This document shows, piece after piece, positions 1-10,954 of a stretch of 64,000 nucleotides of DNA (its first letter is position 1; every line of letters starts with the position of its first letter). The notes beneath the pieces were generated by a model that saw only the letters and a list, made by a program, of their open reading frames with translations, had not been told where the DNA came from and did no database searches. The translations under genes were made by a program, and so were the position numbers. The stretch comes from Choristoneura fumiferana (Eukaryota; Arthropoda; Insecta; Lepidoptera; Tortricidae): NCBI RefSeq assembly GCF_025370935.1, contig NC_133476.1, forward strand, positions 12,903,411-12,967,410. The letters are read 5' to 3'.

Positions 1-940
1 TATGTTTGCTAAGACCATTTTTTTGTTTAGGGATCTGTTTGAGATCTGTTTGTAAAATATTGGGCTTTTATAGTGCTAATTTTTGTTAGGTTCAAGTGTC
101 TCCCTCTATGCAAGCATATGCATTGGCTTGAAAAATCTGAAATAATAAATTTGAAAGGAAAAGTATTAGAGCCTAGTGGGCTTCACAAGTTAAACGAGAA
201 ATAGTTGATCAAAGCTTAGTGTTAAATATTTGCTGCATGTTAGTACGGAACAATACATGTAATGTGGCCGTGGCCCCGCCCGACACGCATTTGTCCGCAG
301 TATACACACTCTCATCTGTTTGGCCGGTTTTCCTGCTTTGTCAGAATAGAATAGAGGTAGCAGTAGCAGTGCTGCCAACAACTCGGAACCTGAAACACCA
401 TTTTTCACAGCTTGAGTAGCCTAATGTAGCCAAATTTGAACTGAGGTTGCCCAAAAAAGTAGCCTTATGTGTTATTCCAGATCAGGTGTCAAATTTCATA
501 ACTAAGGAGCTGAAAGATCAGTAAGATATGCAAAATATTAGTACGAAACCCTACACTGCGCTTGGTCAGTTTTATTGTTAAATTTGCATGTTATTTTTAA
601 TTATATTATTTTAGTTATTTTTAATTTTAAAGATTATATATTTATTTATTTGTCCAATCTTTTCTTTCTGATCCCACTTAAACTCTACATTTTATGTGGG
701 AGGTATTTTTTTCTTGTGCTTATGTTAATTTGTGTTGTGAATCTTTCGTTCAACTACTATAAGGACCTTGTCCTTCAAGTAGCCTAAAAGGCGACCAGTC
801 GCCATTTAGAATTTTACGTCGCGGATTTCCATCCCGAGTAGCCTAATTGGCGACAAATTGCCTACGTTGGCAACACTGATAGGTCGGTATCTTTTGATCA
901 CCATGGATGGACGTAATGTTGATTACTGAATCGTGTTGCA
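1..940. other. Upstream AT-rich DNA, no gene seen
   Basis: No ORF here has convincing coding character. The block 420-860 carries the phrase 'gtagcct' four times (near 416, 458, 778, 838), twice beside 'ggcgac', which suggests a decayed repeat. I cannot name a family. It may include the 3' flank of a gene to the left. Confidence 0.4.
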
Positions 941-1354
941 AATGAGGGCTATCGCGTATGAATTCGCCACTAGAGGCGCTAGTGTAGCGTGAGGTCTCCG
1001 AAATGTCAAATCTCATAGTTTTTGGGTGAGCTACGCGGGTTTATTTATAATTAGAATAATTTTGTGAATATTTTGCAATATCTGAAATTAATTATGGAAA
1101 ATTTCCGGGGCAATGAATGTCTGTGTTTTGAGACAGTTTTGTCTTTCGGAAACCTTTGTCCTCCCTTTTTCCGAATAAAACGGGGACTATGCAACACTGG
1201 CATGCTCGATATTTTTATGGTACGGTTTTAAAGTGTATTAAATATGATTTTAATCTAAACTTTGTTTTCACGCCCGTAATAACAGACTGAAAATACTTAA
1301 AAACCTCACGCAACAGTGCGCCATCTAGTGAGACAAAAAACGATAGCCCTCATT
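941..1354. mobile_element. MITE with AATGAGGGCT inverted ends
   Basis: The left end AATGAGGGCTATCG matches the reverse complement of the right end CGATAGCCCTCATT. A second inner match pairs 'ctagaggcgctagtgtagcgtgaggt' type sequence near 970-995 with its inverted counterpart near 1308-1335. The element is about 414 bp, has no transposase ORF, and sits upstream of the F-box gene leader. It is a non-autonomous DNA transposon of unknown superfamily. Confidence 0.75.
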
Positions 1355-1552
1355 ACCAACGCTTGGCAAGTGTGTGCTGTCGGGCTAAATTGTTGTAGGT
1401 GCGACACCACTGTTTTCCTAGTTTCCTCTTTTTTGCTATATTCTTGAAGTAAAGTAATTGTTAGAAAAAGACAAAACTATTAATTAATGTTTTAGTTAAA
1501 AGACGCTGAAGCAAATTGTTTAGATTACGTAAATTGGAACGTTGTTTTGACT

Positions 1553-1678
1553 GTAAGTGACTATGACAGATGACATTGACAAGTGGCTGCTTATGACTTT
1601 TGTTTTTGTGCTTGTGTTGTGATGTATCATTCATCAAACGAAAAACTCAACTTTATAGTTTTACAATTAATTATTTAG
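1553..1678 (+). other. Possible intron in the F-box gene 5' leader
   Basis: A good donor (GTAAGTGA, 1553) and a good acceptor (TTATTTAG, ending 1678) bracket 126 bp just before the first in-frame ATG at 1693. If spliced, the joined leader has an in-frame TGA and no extra ATG before 1693, so the predicted protein does not change. This is inference; an unspliced leader is equally compatible with the ORF. Confidence 0.4.
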
Positions 1679-1692
1679 GGAACTATGGGCTT

Positions 1693-2565
1693 ATGGACCA
1701 TAGCACTACAATGACACGATACACTTTAGAAGAAAGCACTACCGAAGCGGTATCGCCTTTGCTGGAGAAAATAATAAGCAAAGTTCAGTCTCAAAGCAAC
1801 ACTTATGAATGTACCCAAAAGGATTACATGTTTATATTGATTATTGTTCTAATGATAGAAAATGGATTTTTACCTATGAATAACGAACTAGTACTAATAT
1901 GTGATGATGAATTGATTGACTTTGAACAGTTAATTAGATGGAAGAATACCCCTGGTGTTTATGAAGCTGTATTTGCAATGCCTGGCATGGAGAGCTTTTC
2001 ACTGAAAACTATTATGAGTCCTTTAGGAGCTATGGTCTTACTGAATGTTGTAATCAACACCTTGAGCTCTGAAACTTATTCTGTGTGTTTGCCGGTCAGT
2101 AGATATGTTGTGTCACCTCAAGCATCAACAATCCCAATGATTTTCCGTGACTTGAAGCATTTATCAACGATGTACAGAAACAAAATCCTGTCTCCAGTCA
2201 AAAGTAGAATACTAACAGAATTAGGATATCCCAGTGCCAGTTTGATTGGCTTGCCTGAAGAAATATTTTTAAAAATAATGCTACATCTTCCAGTTTATGA
2301 TATATTAAAGTTGTCTTTATTATGCAAAAGATTAAACTTTCTAGTGGATAATAAGACTTTGTGGCATGAACTATGTAATAGAGATTACAATAATCCTACT
2401 CTGACTAACAAGGAATGGAAAGAACTGTACCAAGATCTTTATGCTGCAGAGCATAACAAGAAGTTGGCACAAGCTAGTAGGCTGGCTGGGAGCATGCATG
2501 ATTACATGGATTATTCAGATTTTGTGTCCTATATTGATAACCCTATGTGGGATGTAATTATATAA
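1693..2565 (+). CDS. FBXO7: F-box protein of the FBXO7/nutcracker type
   Basis: This is an intact 290-codon plus-strand ORF with no coding intron. The first in-frame ATG is 1693; the frame is open upstream to about 1600 but has no earlier ATG. The C-terminal half holds an F-box (LPEEIFLKIMLHLP at about residues 188-201, then LCKRL and LWHEL), followed by the NKEWKELY box that FBXO7 proteins carry as DTDWKELYR. The stretch before it (MIFRDLKHLSTMYRNKIL) matches the end of the FBXO7 FP domain, where vertebrate FBXO7 has IYKDLQKLSRLFKDQL. FBXO7 and Drosophila Nutcracker are SCF ubiquitin ligase receptors that bind the proteasome regulator PI31 through the FP domain. As in Nutcracker there is no N-terminal ubiquitin-like domain, and the C-terminal tail lacks an obvious proline-rich region. 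Poly(A) candidate ATTAAA at 2738. Family call firm; orthology inferred. Confidence 0.85.
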   Translation: MDHSTTMTRYTLEESTTEAVSPLLEKIISKVQSQSNTYECTQKDYMFILIIVLMIENGFLPMNNELVLICDDELIDFEQLIRWKNTPGVYEAVFAMPGMESFSLKTIMSPLGAMVLLNVVINTLSSETYSVCLPVSRYVVSPQASTIPMIFRDLKHLSTMYRNKILSPVKSRILTELGYPSASLIGLPEEIFLKIMLHLPVYDILKLSLLCKRLNFLVDNKTLWHELCNRDYNNPTLTNKEWKELYQDLYAAEHNKKLAQASRLAGSMHDYMDYSDFVSYIDNPMWDVII

Positions 2566-3239
2566 ATTTTCAACTAATTTTGTATTACTTTCCTATGACA
2601 TTTAACCCTAAGTGCGGAACTATTTCTTTATGTTATTATTGTTCAACATTACATCAAGACTTTAGATTGACATTAATTCTTCTGAAGTGACTCAAACATC
2701 AAAATTGGATATCTATTCCTAGACAGTTAATGACTCCATTAAATTATTCACCTGTATCTAATACAATTAAACAAAGCAGATGGAAAAGCAAGTTACAACA
2801 ACAACAAACAACTTCGAGCTAGTAGGTACCTAGAAAAATATTTTCAAGGTTTTTGTAGTCTGTTCTATTTTTTGACGTTTTTTATTTTTTTTGGAGTAGG
2901 TTTAACTTTTTTGTTCAAAATTTTCTTTATTTCTCACTTTTTAGTGATTAGTAGCCAAATTTCATCTCACAACGATTGCAATAAGCCCAAACACGGCTTA
3001 GTTACGTTGTTTTATGACAGAGTTCCTTACCTTACCTTCCGGCTTCAGCATCAGATCAGTTCGAAAGAATCATTAACTTAGAGCTTCTTCTTAGTTGCTT
3101 ATCTAGGTATATTAATCATGATAATATATAGAAGCGCGAGCATTACTTAGCTTTGACGAGTTCCATTGGTCATCTATCATCAGGTCCAGTTTACCAAATG
3201 ATGATGTTATCTTAATACTAAAAATACCAAAATATTTAA
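2566..3239. other. 3' flank of the F-box gene, no further gene seen
   Basis: AT-rich 3' UTR and intergenic DNA. ATTAAA at 2738-2743 is the best poly(A) signal; no AATAAA is close to the stop. Nothing else is recognisable. Confidence 0.4.
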
Positions 3240-3241
3240 TA

Positions 3242-4651
3242 GTGCTAGCGGTACGTCAAAAAAAGCCGCAAATGGTGTTAAAAGCATGAAAATCGGAAAG
3301 ATTGATCTTTAGGCCATACAAATCAATTTTACCCGTAGCACGAAAAAATAAGGAAAAAGGAGAGGAATTATGACATCATCTTTTTTTTGTATGGGATTTT
3401 TTTTGTTCTGATACCTATCGTGTGTAGTGTCTAATGAAAGGGCTTACTAAGCCGATTCTAAAAATATATCACATCATTATATTTCAGTCACTTTTCTAAA
3501 TTGAAAATCATTTTCAAAACATACCATGTTTGGGCTCCTCCAGATATGATACGGTTGAATCATTATTTGTAAAATATACCTAAAATGATATGTAATAGCC
3601 TCATATCCAACCCCAAGAAAGCGATTTTGAAAATATTTACATTTAGCACGTGAGTGACTGAGTGCGCCGCCGGCCGCCGAGCGAGCAAGAAAGGGAAGCA
3701 GGCAGGAAGCGGCAGCGGGGTACATGCTCACGACAAACATTTGAATCAAAAGCAAACCTGGAATAATAATTGCTAATAATGAGAAAATAACTTTTTACAC
3801 CTATTTCAACTAATTAAAGATTTATTAAGACCTACATCTAGAGTATAGCATTATTAGAGTAGAACTAATGAGGAGGTTTTAGAGTTGGTGGAAGAGGGAA
3901 GGCGGCTTGAGGACGATTGAAAATAGGAGAGGGAATATGCTGGGGCATCTGATACGACATGACAGTGACAGCTACATAAAAACTATTTTGGAAGGGCGAA
4001 TAGAAGGCAGACGAGGCAGGGGAAGGCCGAGACGGTCATTTATAGATCAAGCCAAGGAAAAAGTCAATGTCATGTCGTATCAGGAGCTGAGAACGCTGGC
4101 AGAGAACCGAAAAGAGTGGCGATTAAGTACTCCACCGACAAGAGCTAAGCTCTTAAATTAATGATGATGATGTTCAACTAATTATGATTGTATCACATTT
4201 TGTAATATTAAAAAATAATAAAAAATACTAAATGTAAATATTTTCAAAATTGATTTCTTGGGGTTGGATATCAGGCTATTTTATATCATTTTAGGTATAT
4301 TTTACAAATAATGATTCAACCGTACCATATCTGGAGGAGTCCAATCCAAACGTGGTATGTTTAATTTTTATTTTTATTTAAAACAACTGACTAAAATATG
4401 ATGATGTGATACATTTTTAGAATCGGCTTAGTAAGCCCTTTCATTAGATACCAGACACGATAGGTTTTAGAACAAAAAAATATTTTTCCCATACAAAAAA
4501 GATGACGTCATAACTCCTCTCCTTTTTACCCGACTACGGCAAAGCCAAGGGAAGGGTAATGATTTGGTTTTTTTTCGTGCTACGGGTCAAATTGATTCGT
4601 TTGGGCTAAAGATCAATCGTTTTGCTGAATTTCGGGGCGTACCGCTAGCAC
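3242..4651. mobile_element. Long-arm foldback transposon with TA duplication
   Basis: The ends GTGCTAGCGGTACG and CGTACCGCTAGCAC are perfect inverted copies flanked by TA (3240-3241 and 4652-4653). The arms are long: 'gggcttactaagccgattct' near 3440 reappears inverted near 4410, and the block around 3540-3610 pairs with 4255-4330. The TA duplication suggests a Tc1/mariner-like superfamily. No transposase is visible; the centre is taken up by a LINE fragment. Confidence 0.8.
3860..4175 (+). mobile_element. LINE 3' fragment nested in the foldback element
   Basis: The frame 3937-4161 reads MLGHLIRHDSDSY, then an Arg/Gly-rich GRRGRGRPRRSF and ELRTLAENRKEWR. This is the typical C-terminal end of insect non-LTR retrotransposon ORF2 proteins (the '..R..WR' end after the reverse transcriptase). 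It is followed by a TGATGATGATG tail. It is 5'-truncated and sits inside the TA-flanked foldback, so it landed after that element. Confidence 0.7.
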
Positions 4652-4653
4652 TA

Positions 4654-5554
4654 TCATATGAAATGACAGCAACAAGGTATTAATTGTAAACATGTCTTTA
4701 TTTGTTCTTTTCATGAGCAGTGATGCTGTTTTAACATTATAAAAACACATTATTTTATGATTCTTTATTAATTTTCTGCTAAAAAAAATATCATTCAGTT
4801 CTCAGTTACACCTACCACTACTTTCACAAGGAATGAGGTAGCTTATCAAGCTTAAGGCGTTTTCATTTCGACAGAACATAACATTACATAAATCAAAAAA
4901 ATATTTTTAAGTTATTGGATTAAAAAAAAGAAAACCTTGATAGATGACATGACATTTTTAATCTAAAAATATAATTTTGGTATAGGTGAAAGCGGGGACA
5001 AAACAAACCTGGGTGTTCCCCCTGTTGGCAAGGGCGGTCGACATTTGTCTATACCCTTTGATTCTGCAACTGCTAATGGTGATTTAAGTGAGTATTTTAA
5101 TTTTTTTTATATTAAAAAAAGTACATAGTTATTGACCCTTACCACCCTCCTCTATTAAATTTGAACCTGAGCTCCAATTGTCATTGTCATTTTCTTAAAG
5201 TAAATAAAAAATATATAAAGTTCTAGATTATCCTTAGGTACGTGTAAACTCATATTTTTTAATTTTTGAGAACTAGGTTAAGTGAATTGTAAGGTTGCTT
5301 AAAGAATTCTAATATTTAATATTAATTCAGCACATGATGCAGTTAAAATAAATATTTAATATTTTGGCACATAGTAAAATCCAATTTATTATCTTCCATT
5401 CGAGTATTAACAAAATATTGTACAAAAATAGCCATCCTCGCCATTGTTGAAAAAAAAAATTGTTTTGCAATTACTTGCTTTTGTGATTTTTGTTTTAATT
5501 TTAGTAATTTTTTCTAAGTTAGTTATTTATTGTAAGAGAAAAATTAAAGGAGGC
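4654..5554. other. Intergenic AT-rich DNA, no gene seen
   Basis: No supported ORF, RNA gene or clear repeat boundary. A poly-pyrimidine and AT-rich background runs throughout. Confidence 0.4.
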
Positions 5555-6138
5555 TAAGGCCATAGCCGGGTTTCCTTAGTTAGTTTTTTTTTGTGAGTAC
5601 CCCTTATAGCGAAGAATATATGCTATGAACATCCTTTTTGTGGCAGTTTTTTACTTATGAATTTTTTAATGATTTCTTTTAATATATTTTTTTTCGGGGT
5701 GTTTTCAAGCGATTTTCTTCAAATTTTGAAATTATGTTCTTTATATAGATTTGCTTCGCCACCCAAAAAACTAATACTGCCTGGAAAATTTTGATATGAG
5801 AAAAAAATCTAGGTGTCACTACTTCACAACCACATAAAAAATGTCTTATTTTATTTGATCTTTTTTCCTTTTTTTATATGAACTAGTATTCATTTTTTAA
5901 ATGGCGATGCAAATCTATATAAAAAAATATCATTTTTAAAGTTTGAAGCAAATCGCTTAAATACATATCCCGAAAAAAATACATTAAAAGAAATCTTTGA
6001 AAAAATCATAAGTCAAAAACTGTCACAAGATGTTCATACTCAACATAAATATTCTTCACTATAAGAGGTAGTCACAAAAAACCCAAGCCCATTTGATGTA
6101 AGGGCCGACTTACTATGGAAACCTGACTATGGCCTTTA
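5555..6138. mobile_element. Foldback MITE, about 580 bp
   Basis: The left end AAGGCCATAGCCGGGTTTCC pairs with the right end GGAAACCTGACTATGGCCTT. The arms continue inward for roughly 250 bp on each side ('gaagaatat'/'atattcttc', 'gcgatttt'/'aaatcgc', and a shared block around 5745 and 5905). The centre is near 5850. No coding capacity. Confidence 0.75.
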
Positions 6139-6483
6139 TTGAGATTTTCCCAGAGATAAGATTAAACTAGATCAACTTTTCACCTGCGAATTTACTATAC
6201 AAATGTACCAAATTTCATCAAAATAGTTAGAGCTGTTTCCAAGACCTTCCTAAATAAACAAAAAAATGGCTCATTTTTTAAGGTAGCAATTATTATTATC
6301 AAATCAATTATATAGTTTTTAATTAATAGCGATGTTAAACGCTTTGCTGCTTACGCCCGTGCGACTTGCCCTCTCTTTTCACGCGTTATTGGATCCCACC
6401 AAACCCAAGTCATCCCCAAAAGCACTTATCACCTTAACAATCGAGGAACTTGGGAAATTGGCTGTGATAACGTGAGTGCGATA

Positions 6484-6875
6484 TTAACACATTCAGCCCC
6501 AGTGACACAACGTATGTGACTTTTTAGTTCTTACTCCTATGCCAGTGACACGTATTTGTGACTGCTGTGGGATATGCGTAGGCATAGCGTAAGAGCTTAG
6601 TGGATCGTCACATTCGGCTCTGGCAACGTTCCGCTAAGCCCTTACTTACGCTATGCCAGCCTTTAGGATGTACGAATTCTTTTGACACACATGCGTGTCA
6701 CCGGCGCATAGGAGTAAGAATTTTTGATCACAAACGTTGTGATACTGGCACCGGAATGTGTTACGTCTGTGCCACGTATTACATGTCACTGGCATAGAAG
6801 TGACTGCTGTAGGATATGCGTAGGCATAGCGAGCGTAAGAGATTAGTGGATCCTTGCCGGGGTCGAACGTGTTAA
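6484..6875. mobile_element. Foldback MITE with GTTAACACGTTC-type ends
   Basis: The left end TTAACACATTCAGCCCC is matched by the right end GGGGTCGAACGTGTTAA. Inside, a unit containing GCGTAGGCATAGCG occurs at 6575 and 6820 and inverted near 6645, so the interior holds both direct and inverted copies. The ORF-like stretch inside is chance. Confidence 0.65.
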
Positions 6876-7299
6876 CATGTTATGTCTGGGTTACACACGA
6901 AATTATGTCTTTTTCGACAAAACTCTAGGGTTCAAAACGCTGTTTTTTTTTAGATTTTTAAGCGCATGTATTTTTTAGCCTATTCAAAGAAAACAAGTTT
7001 GGTTACTCCCAAATATCTAGTTAACTATAAGTCCCCAGAGAATAGGTACAACTTTTGTTACTTATTCAGTATCCCGTCCCGTCTACTAAATAAAGACGAC
7101 ACGCCTCACTATTATGCATAGGCGATCTAAAGTCTTTATAACATTGGCACGAAACCTCTAATTGCGTTGCTTGCTTAGCATAAGTTTGGAACAAAATAGA
7201 TACCATTTCAAAACGTTTGCCACGTTGCCACGTTTGCGTTTAAAATGTATCACGACATAACAATTAGATGCATAAAGTTAGCTATACGTGTCGTATCTA

Positions 7300-7673
7300 T
7301 ACTTAAATCAGTCAGTATCATTGGGGCACGGTCAAGTGTTGTTATAGTGGATTACGTTAGTGTAGAGTAGGTAGATACACTCTCCGGTGTAGGTGGCCGG
7401 ATGATAGTCCGCGGTGAGGAGCTACCGGGCTGCGTTTATAAAGGGTGAGGGGTGCGTCGAGATGCGCCGCGCAGCCTCCGTCGGTCCTCGCCCCTGTGGC
7501 GCCGCGTTCGGCGAGTTGACGCTAGCTCCGTGAGCTAGACGCCTCGTCGCGGGTGCTTCGTGGATGTAGGCTCCGTGCCGAGCTTATGTGCTGATGGGCT
7601 GGTGTAGGTGAGCGGCGCCGTGGAGGGCTCGCGGGCGCCGCGTGACCGACCGCCGTGGCGGTGCTACGGACCC
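7300..7673 (+). promoter_or_regulatory. Promoter and leader of PHACTR first exon A, with four uORFs
   Basis: GC content rises sharply from about 7380. A TATA-like TTTATAAAG lies at 7435-7443 and arthropod initiator-like TCAGTCAGT at about 7310. Before the coding ATG (7674) there are four upstream ATGs, each with its own stop: 7462-7533 (23 codons), 7564 (ATG-TAG), 7586 (ATG-TGC-TGA) and 7594-7611 (five codons). A TAG at 7605-7607 closes the coding frame upstream. If the TATA box sets the start site, the first uORF would be lost and the other three kept. Confidence 0.55.
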
Positions 7674-7722
7674 ATGCTCACCCACAGCCGTTCCGACGGC
7701 GATTTCCCCATTTACGCTAGAG
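7674..7722 (+). CDS. Phactr: PHACTR alternative first coding exon A
   Basis: It encodes MLTHSRSDGDFPIYAR plus one base, then a donor GTGAGC at 7723. The leftover G joins CC of the exon at 27174 to make Ala, so frame and phase fit. The 16-residue N-terminus is not a known domain; the shared part supplies the NLS-like and RPEL1 region. The ATG follows an in-frame TAG and lies in a GC-rich leader. Evidence is a strong donor, correct phase and promoter-like context; no transcript data. Confidence 0.6.
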
Positions 7723-8885
7723 GTGAGCGTGCCCTCCGTTTCTCATGTGTTGTTGTCGTTGTGGTTTTAGATCTAGTGATTAGGTTCAAGCATGAACGAA
7801 TCATCCCATCACATTTAATTTCGTCTCTTCATTTTATCGTCTTGTTATTATGGTCCCTCCTTAACTTTTATCATAAATAAAAACTAAAGCGGTGACATCG
7901 CAGTAAATAAATTAAAACCCCTCCTACGGTTCATTGTTGCAGTCTGCAACGTAATGTAACAACGAGCAGGTTATTAAAAAATCCTTGCTCCTTAATCTGG
8001 TTAATTCGATTAGTAGTGGCGTCAGTTTGTCGGGGTGTCCCTAGTAAGAGTTTTGCAAATCAATATTGTAGCGTTTCTGTGTTTACAGCATGTAACGTTG
8101 ATAATGCCTTAGCTATTTCCTGGTGTCCAGGTTTTGGAACTCATAAATAAATATAGAGCTATTTATAGAAGACATTTCTGTTGAAATGTATTAGAAGGAT
8201 CCAATTTCAAAAATATATTTACTGCGTATACGGTTTAACCCTTGAATTTAAGCTTGGTCGCGTGTATTACACGCTACGCAAGCTTTAAGCTTGCTGTGCA
8301 TGGTTCGATTATTTTCTAGGGCAAAATAGTGTCTATTTATAAATAAAGGCTACACGCTTAATCTCACTGTGGCAGGCGGCTCATTCATCCACGATAATGC
8401 GGTGCACGACCATTCGAGCATTTAATTAGACCGTAACTGCTTAAATTTTTAATGCTTATGATATGAAGGCAATTTCAACTAATTTTAAACCTATAAGTAT
8501 ATTTAGTTTTTTAATACGCAAAAGTTTAAGATACGGTTACGAGCATTGATTGATTCACTTTTCGAAATATTTGCCCCCGATCGAACAGTACCTACTAAAA
8601 CTAACAGTTAAACCGTATACCTACCAAGGAAGGCAATTCGATCCTTAAATTTGATCAAAATTATCGGAAGTCAAGTAGGTACCTAAAGAAGAAAATTATA
8701 TTAGAAATATTTGCACTACATAGACAGACCCCTATTTCATATCATAAACGGGACAGGTGACAGCTAACAGCTCGTTAACAGCTGACCAGTGCTGATGAAT
8801 TATTACAAGTTGACGAAAAATTTGTAGCTAAAATGAAACCGGACTTAGTATCTTTAAGTTAAGCACAGGAAAAATAGTATATTTT
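7723..8885. other. Intron A, left part, no gene seen
   Basis: AT-rich intron sequence after first exon A. No further exon or clear repeat was recognised before the MITE at 8886. Confidence 0.4.
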
Positions 8886-9392
8886 GGCGGCAAAATATGT
8901 ACATCAATGAAACTTTGTTTATAACTTTATCTTTTTTTTATATATACATAAGAGGTTTTCATTAAAAACCCTTCGTACCTCGCAAAATATTGATCCTACG
9001 AGTATGGGTATAGTCTCATTCGATTCAGAGCAAAAAATACATAGAAAATGACACCTTACTTGCCTAGTTTGTAAAATTTGAATTTTTTAAACGTTGGCCC
9101 CTGCCCATACCCCCTAGGAGGGGGTACGACGCCTAAATTTTGGTAGGACTCGGCAGATCCTCATTTCTAGTGCCAAGATAAAAGTTATTGTTTTTTTAGA
9201 AAAATATGGCGCTGTCCATTGGAGGACAATTTTGCCAGTGTCTAGTAGGTTTTGCCGTTGTACGGTAAAAAAAATCTAGAAAACGGAATATGGGACGTAA
9301 TGGTGGATGAACGATGACAGCGCGAAATCCATCAAAAAAAAACAAGATAAAAGTTATAAACAAAGTTTCATTGATGTACATGTTTTGCCGCC
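8886..9392. mobile_element. TIR MITE with GGCGGCAAAA ends
   Basis: GGCGGCAAAATATGTACATC at the left end is matched by the inverted GATGTACATGTTTTGCCGCC at the right. Pairing runs on through 'aaactttgtttataacttt' on both sides, giving about 60-bp terminal arms. The interior is non-coding. Non-autonomous element in PHACTR intron 1. Confidence 0.75.
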
Positions 9393-10150
9393 AAACCGTC
9401 GTATTAAGTCTTATTTTACCTGTGCTAGTTAACCGACGTCATTAGCAATGTATTTCAATTGTCATAGTCACTTACTCGTATCATCTGTCACGTGATGATG
9501 ACATATTCCTCAAACCTGTGTATATTGAATCCAAAACTGGTAAAAATCAAGTAAATTTTTAAGTACCCATCTACTGGAGTATCTAACAGAAATATAGGCA
9601 GCTACCACACTTAATTTTATTTATTTTGTTATTAGGTCTATTTAAAACTGACCAGCGATTGACCCCTATGTTGCGCCTGTGCTGCAGATGAGGCCGAAGA
9701 TGTAGTTCACTGGGGTTCACCAACAGCCTATATATTCACTCAGATCTTGGAAATAAAAATTAATGCGAAGGAATCAAAACCGTAGGCCGGGATTTCATAA
9801 GGCAACGGTCTGCCTGTACTGATCTCGATCAATCAAATAAGACAAAATTACAATATTTAGTACTAATATTAGCTACTTATCATCAACCACTTGCCTAAAC
9901 CAAGCACCTACCATTGCTAGAGTACCCAGCTAGATAATGACGTACCTACAGTACTTACTTTCGTCTAACTAAACGATTGTTGATTTGCCCTTGTATTTAA
10001 GAGGTGATTGCCAAACAAACTAACGGAACACAGGCATTGCACAGAAAACAATTTGATAAGCAACACTGAAGTATTATCACTCGCTATCTAATCTATCAAG
10101 ACTGTACTGGTTATTGTAATATTTTAGTTATAATTCACGTTTCATTCTGT
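9393..10150. other. Intron A DNA leading into leader B, no gene seen
   Basis: No supported feature before the first-exon B leader. Short TAGGTAC-type runs only. Confidence 0.35.
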
Positions 10151-10240
10151 TTGGGCATTACTTTCATAGTTGCTAATGTTGTGTGTAAAAATGTTCGGCT
10201 GAGTGGATCATCGTGTTGTGTTAACAGTGCCGTGTCTGAT
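10151..10240 (+). promoter_or_regulatory. Leader of PHACTR first exon B, with one uORF
   Basis: The coding frame is open back to 10151 but has no ATG before 10241. A separate short uORF (ATG 10176 to TGA 10200-10202, eight codons) lies in this leader. Unlike leaders A and C the region is not GC-rich. The transcription start is not identifiable from the sequence. Confidence 0.45.
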
Positions 10241-10337
10241 ATGGATGACCTAGTCGTCAACTCTAAAACGAGACATCGACCCATTGATGATGACACTAGA
10301 AGTGACTCTGGAATTTTAGATAAAGACCAAGTATCCT
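10241..10337 (+). CDS. Phactr: PHACTR alternative first coding exon B
   Basis: It encodes 32 residues (MDDLVVNSKTRHRPIDDD, then TRSDSGILDKDQVS) plus one base, ending at a consensus donor TCCT/GTAAGT. The leftover T joins CC of the exon at 27174 to give Ser, so the phase is right. The ATG has G at -3 and +4. The peptide is acidic and Ser/Asp-rich, unlike exons A and C, so it would change the N-terminus in front of the basic motif. No intervening exon is needed. Function of this N-terminus unknown. Confidence 0.65.
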
Positions 10338-10954
10338 GTAAGTGTCACGTTTATGAATAAGCGCCCAAAGAATGGCTAGTGTAGCTATATCATTTTATCA
10401 CCTTATTATAATGTCATCTCAATCATTGTAAATACTGTAAACAAACTGTTTTCACCGTAACTGAACAATTTCGTGTTTATTTTCACATGGTAGATAAGAA
10501 ATAGTTTGCAAGTTTTGTGATAGTAGAAAGCCTGTAGAATTCGCTTTACTTATTCATGCCTTTTAGAACGTTTATTACGGTGTCAGAGTTTCGATACGTC
10601 ACAGTTGTTGCTTTCGCTTTTCTTGAAACTATCACAAGAACAATATGCCAAAGCATTTTATTCATTATTTATTTCCGAAATATATGTATGTATGTAAGTA
10701 AACTCTATTCTACAAAAGAAAAGAAACAAAACACAATTGTCAAATTTTGAGATACTTGTACAAAGACGGACTTTAAGGGATCTCTACCAGTTAACCTTTG
10801 AGTTGATAAAACACAAAAATATATTGTGACAAGGTAAATCTTAAGTAATATGGAATAAAAATAATTTCTTGAAACATATATGTCAATTCACATACTTTCT
10901 GGCATTGCATATAGCCAAGTTGGACATTTCTTATTAGAGTGAGAAAATTAAAAA

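Noticed and set aside
3937..4161. Open frame with Arg/Gly-rich protein as a host gene
   Set aside because: It matches the C-terminal end of insect LINE ORF2 proteins, has a TGATGATG tail and lies inside a transposon.
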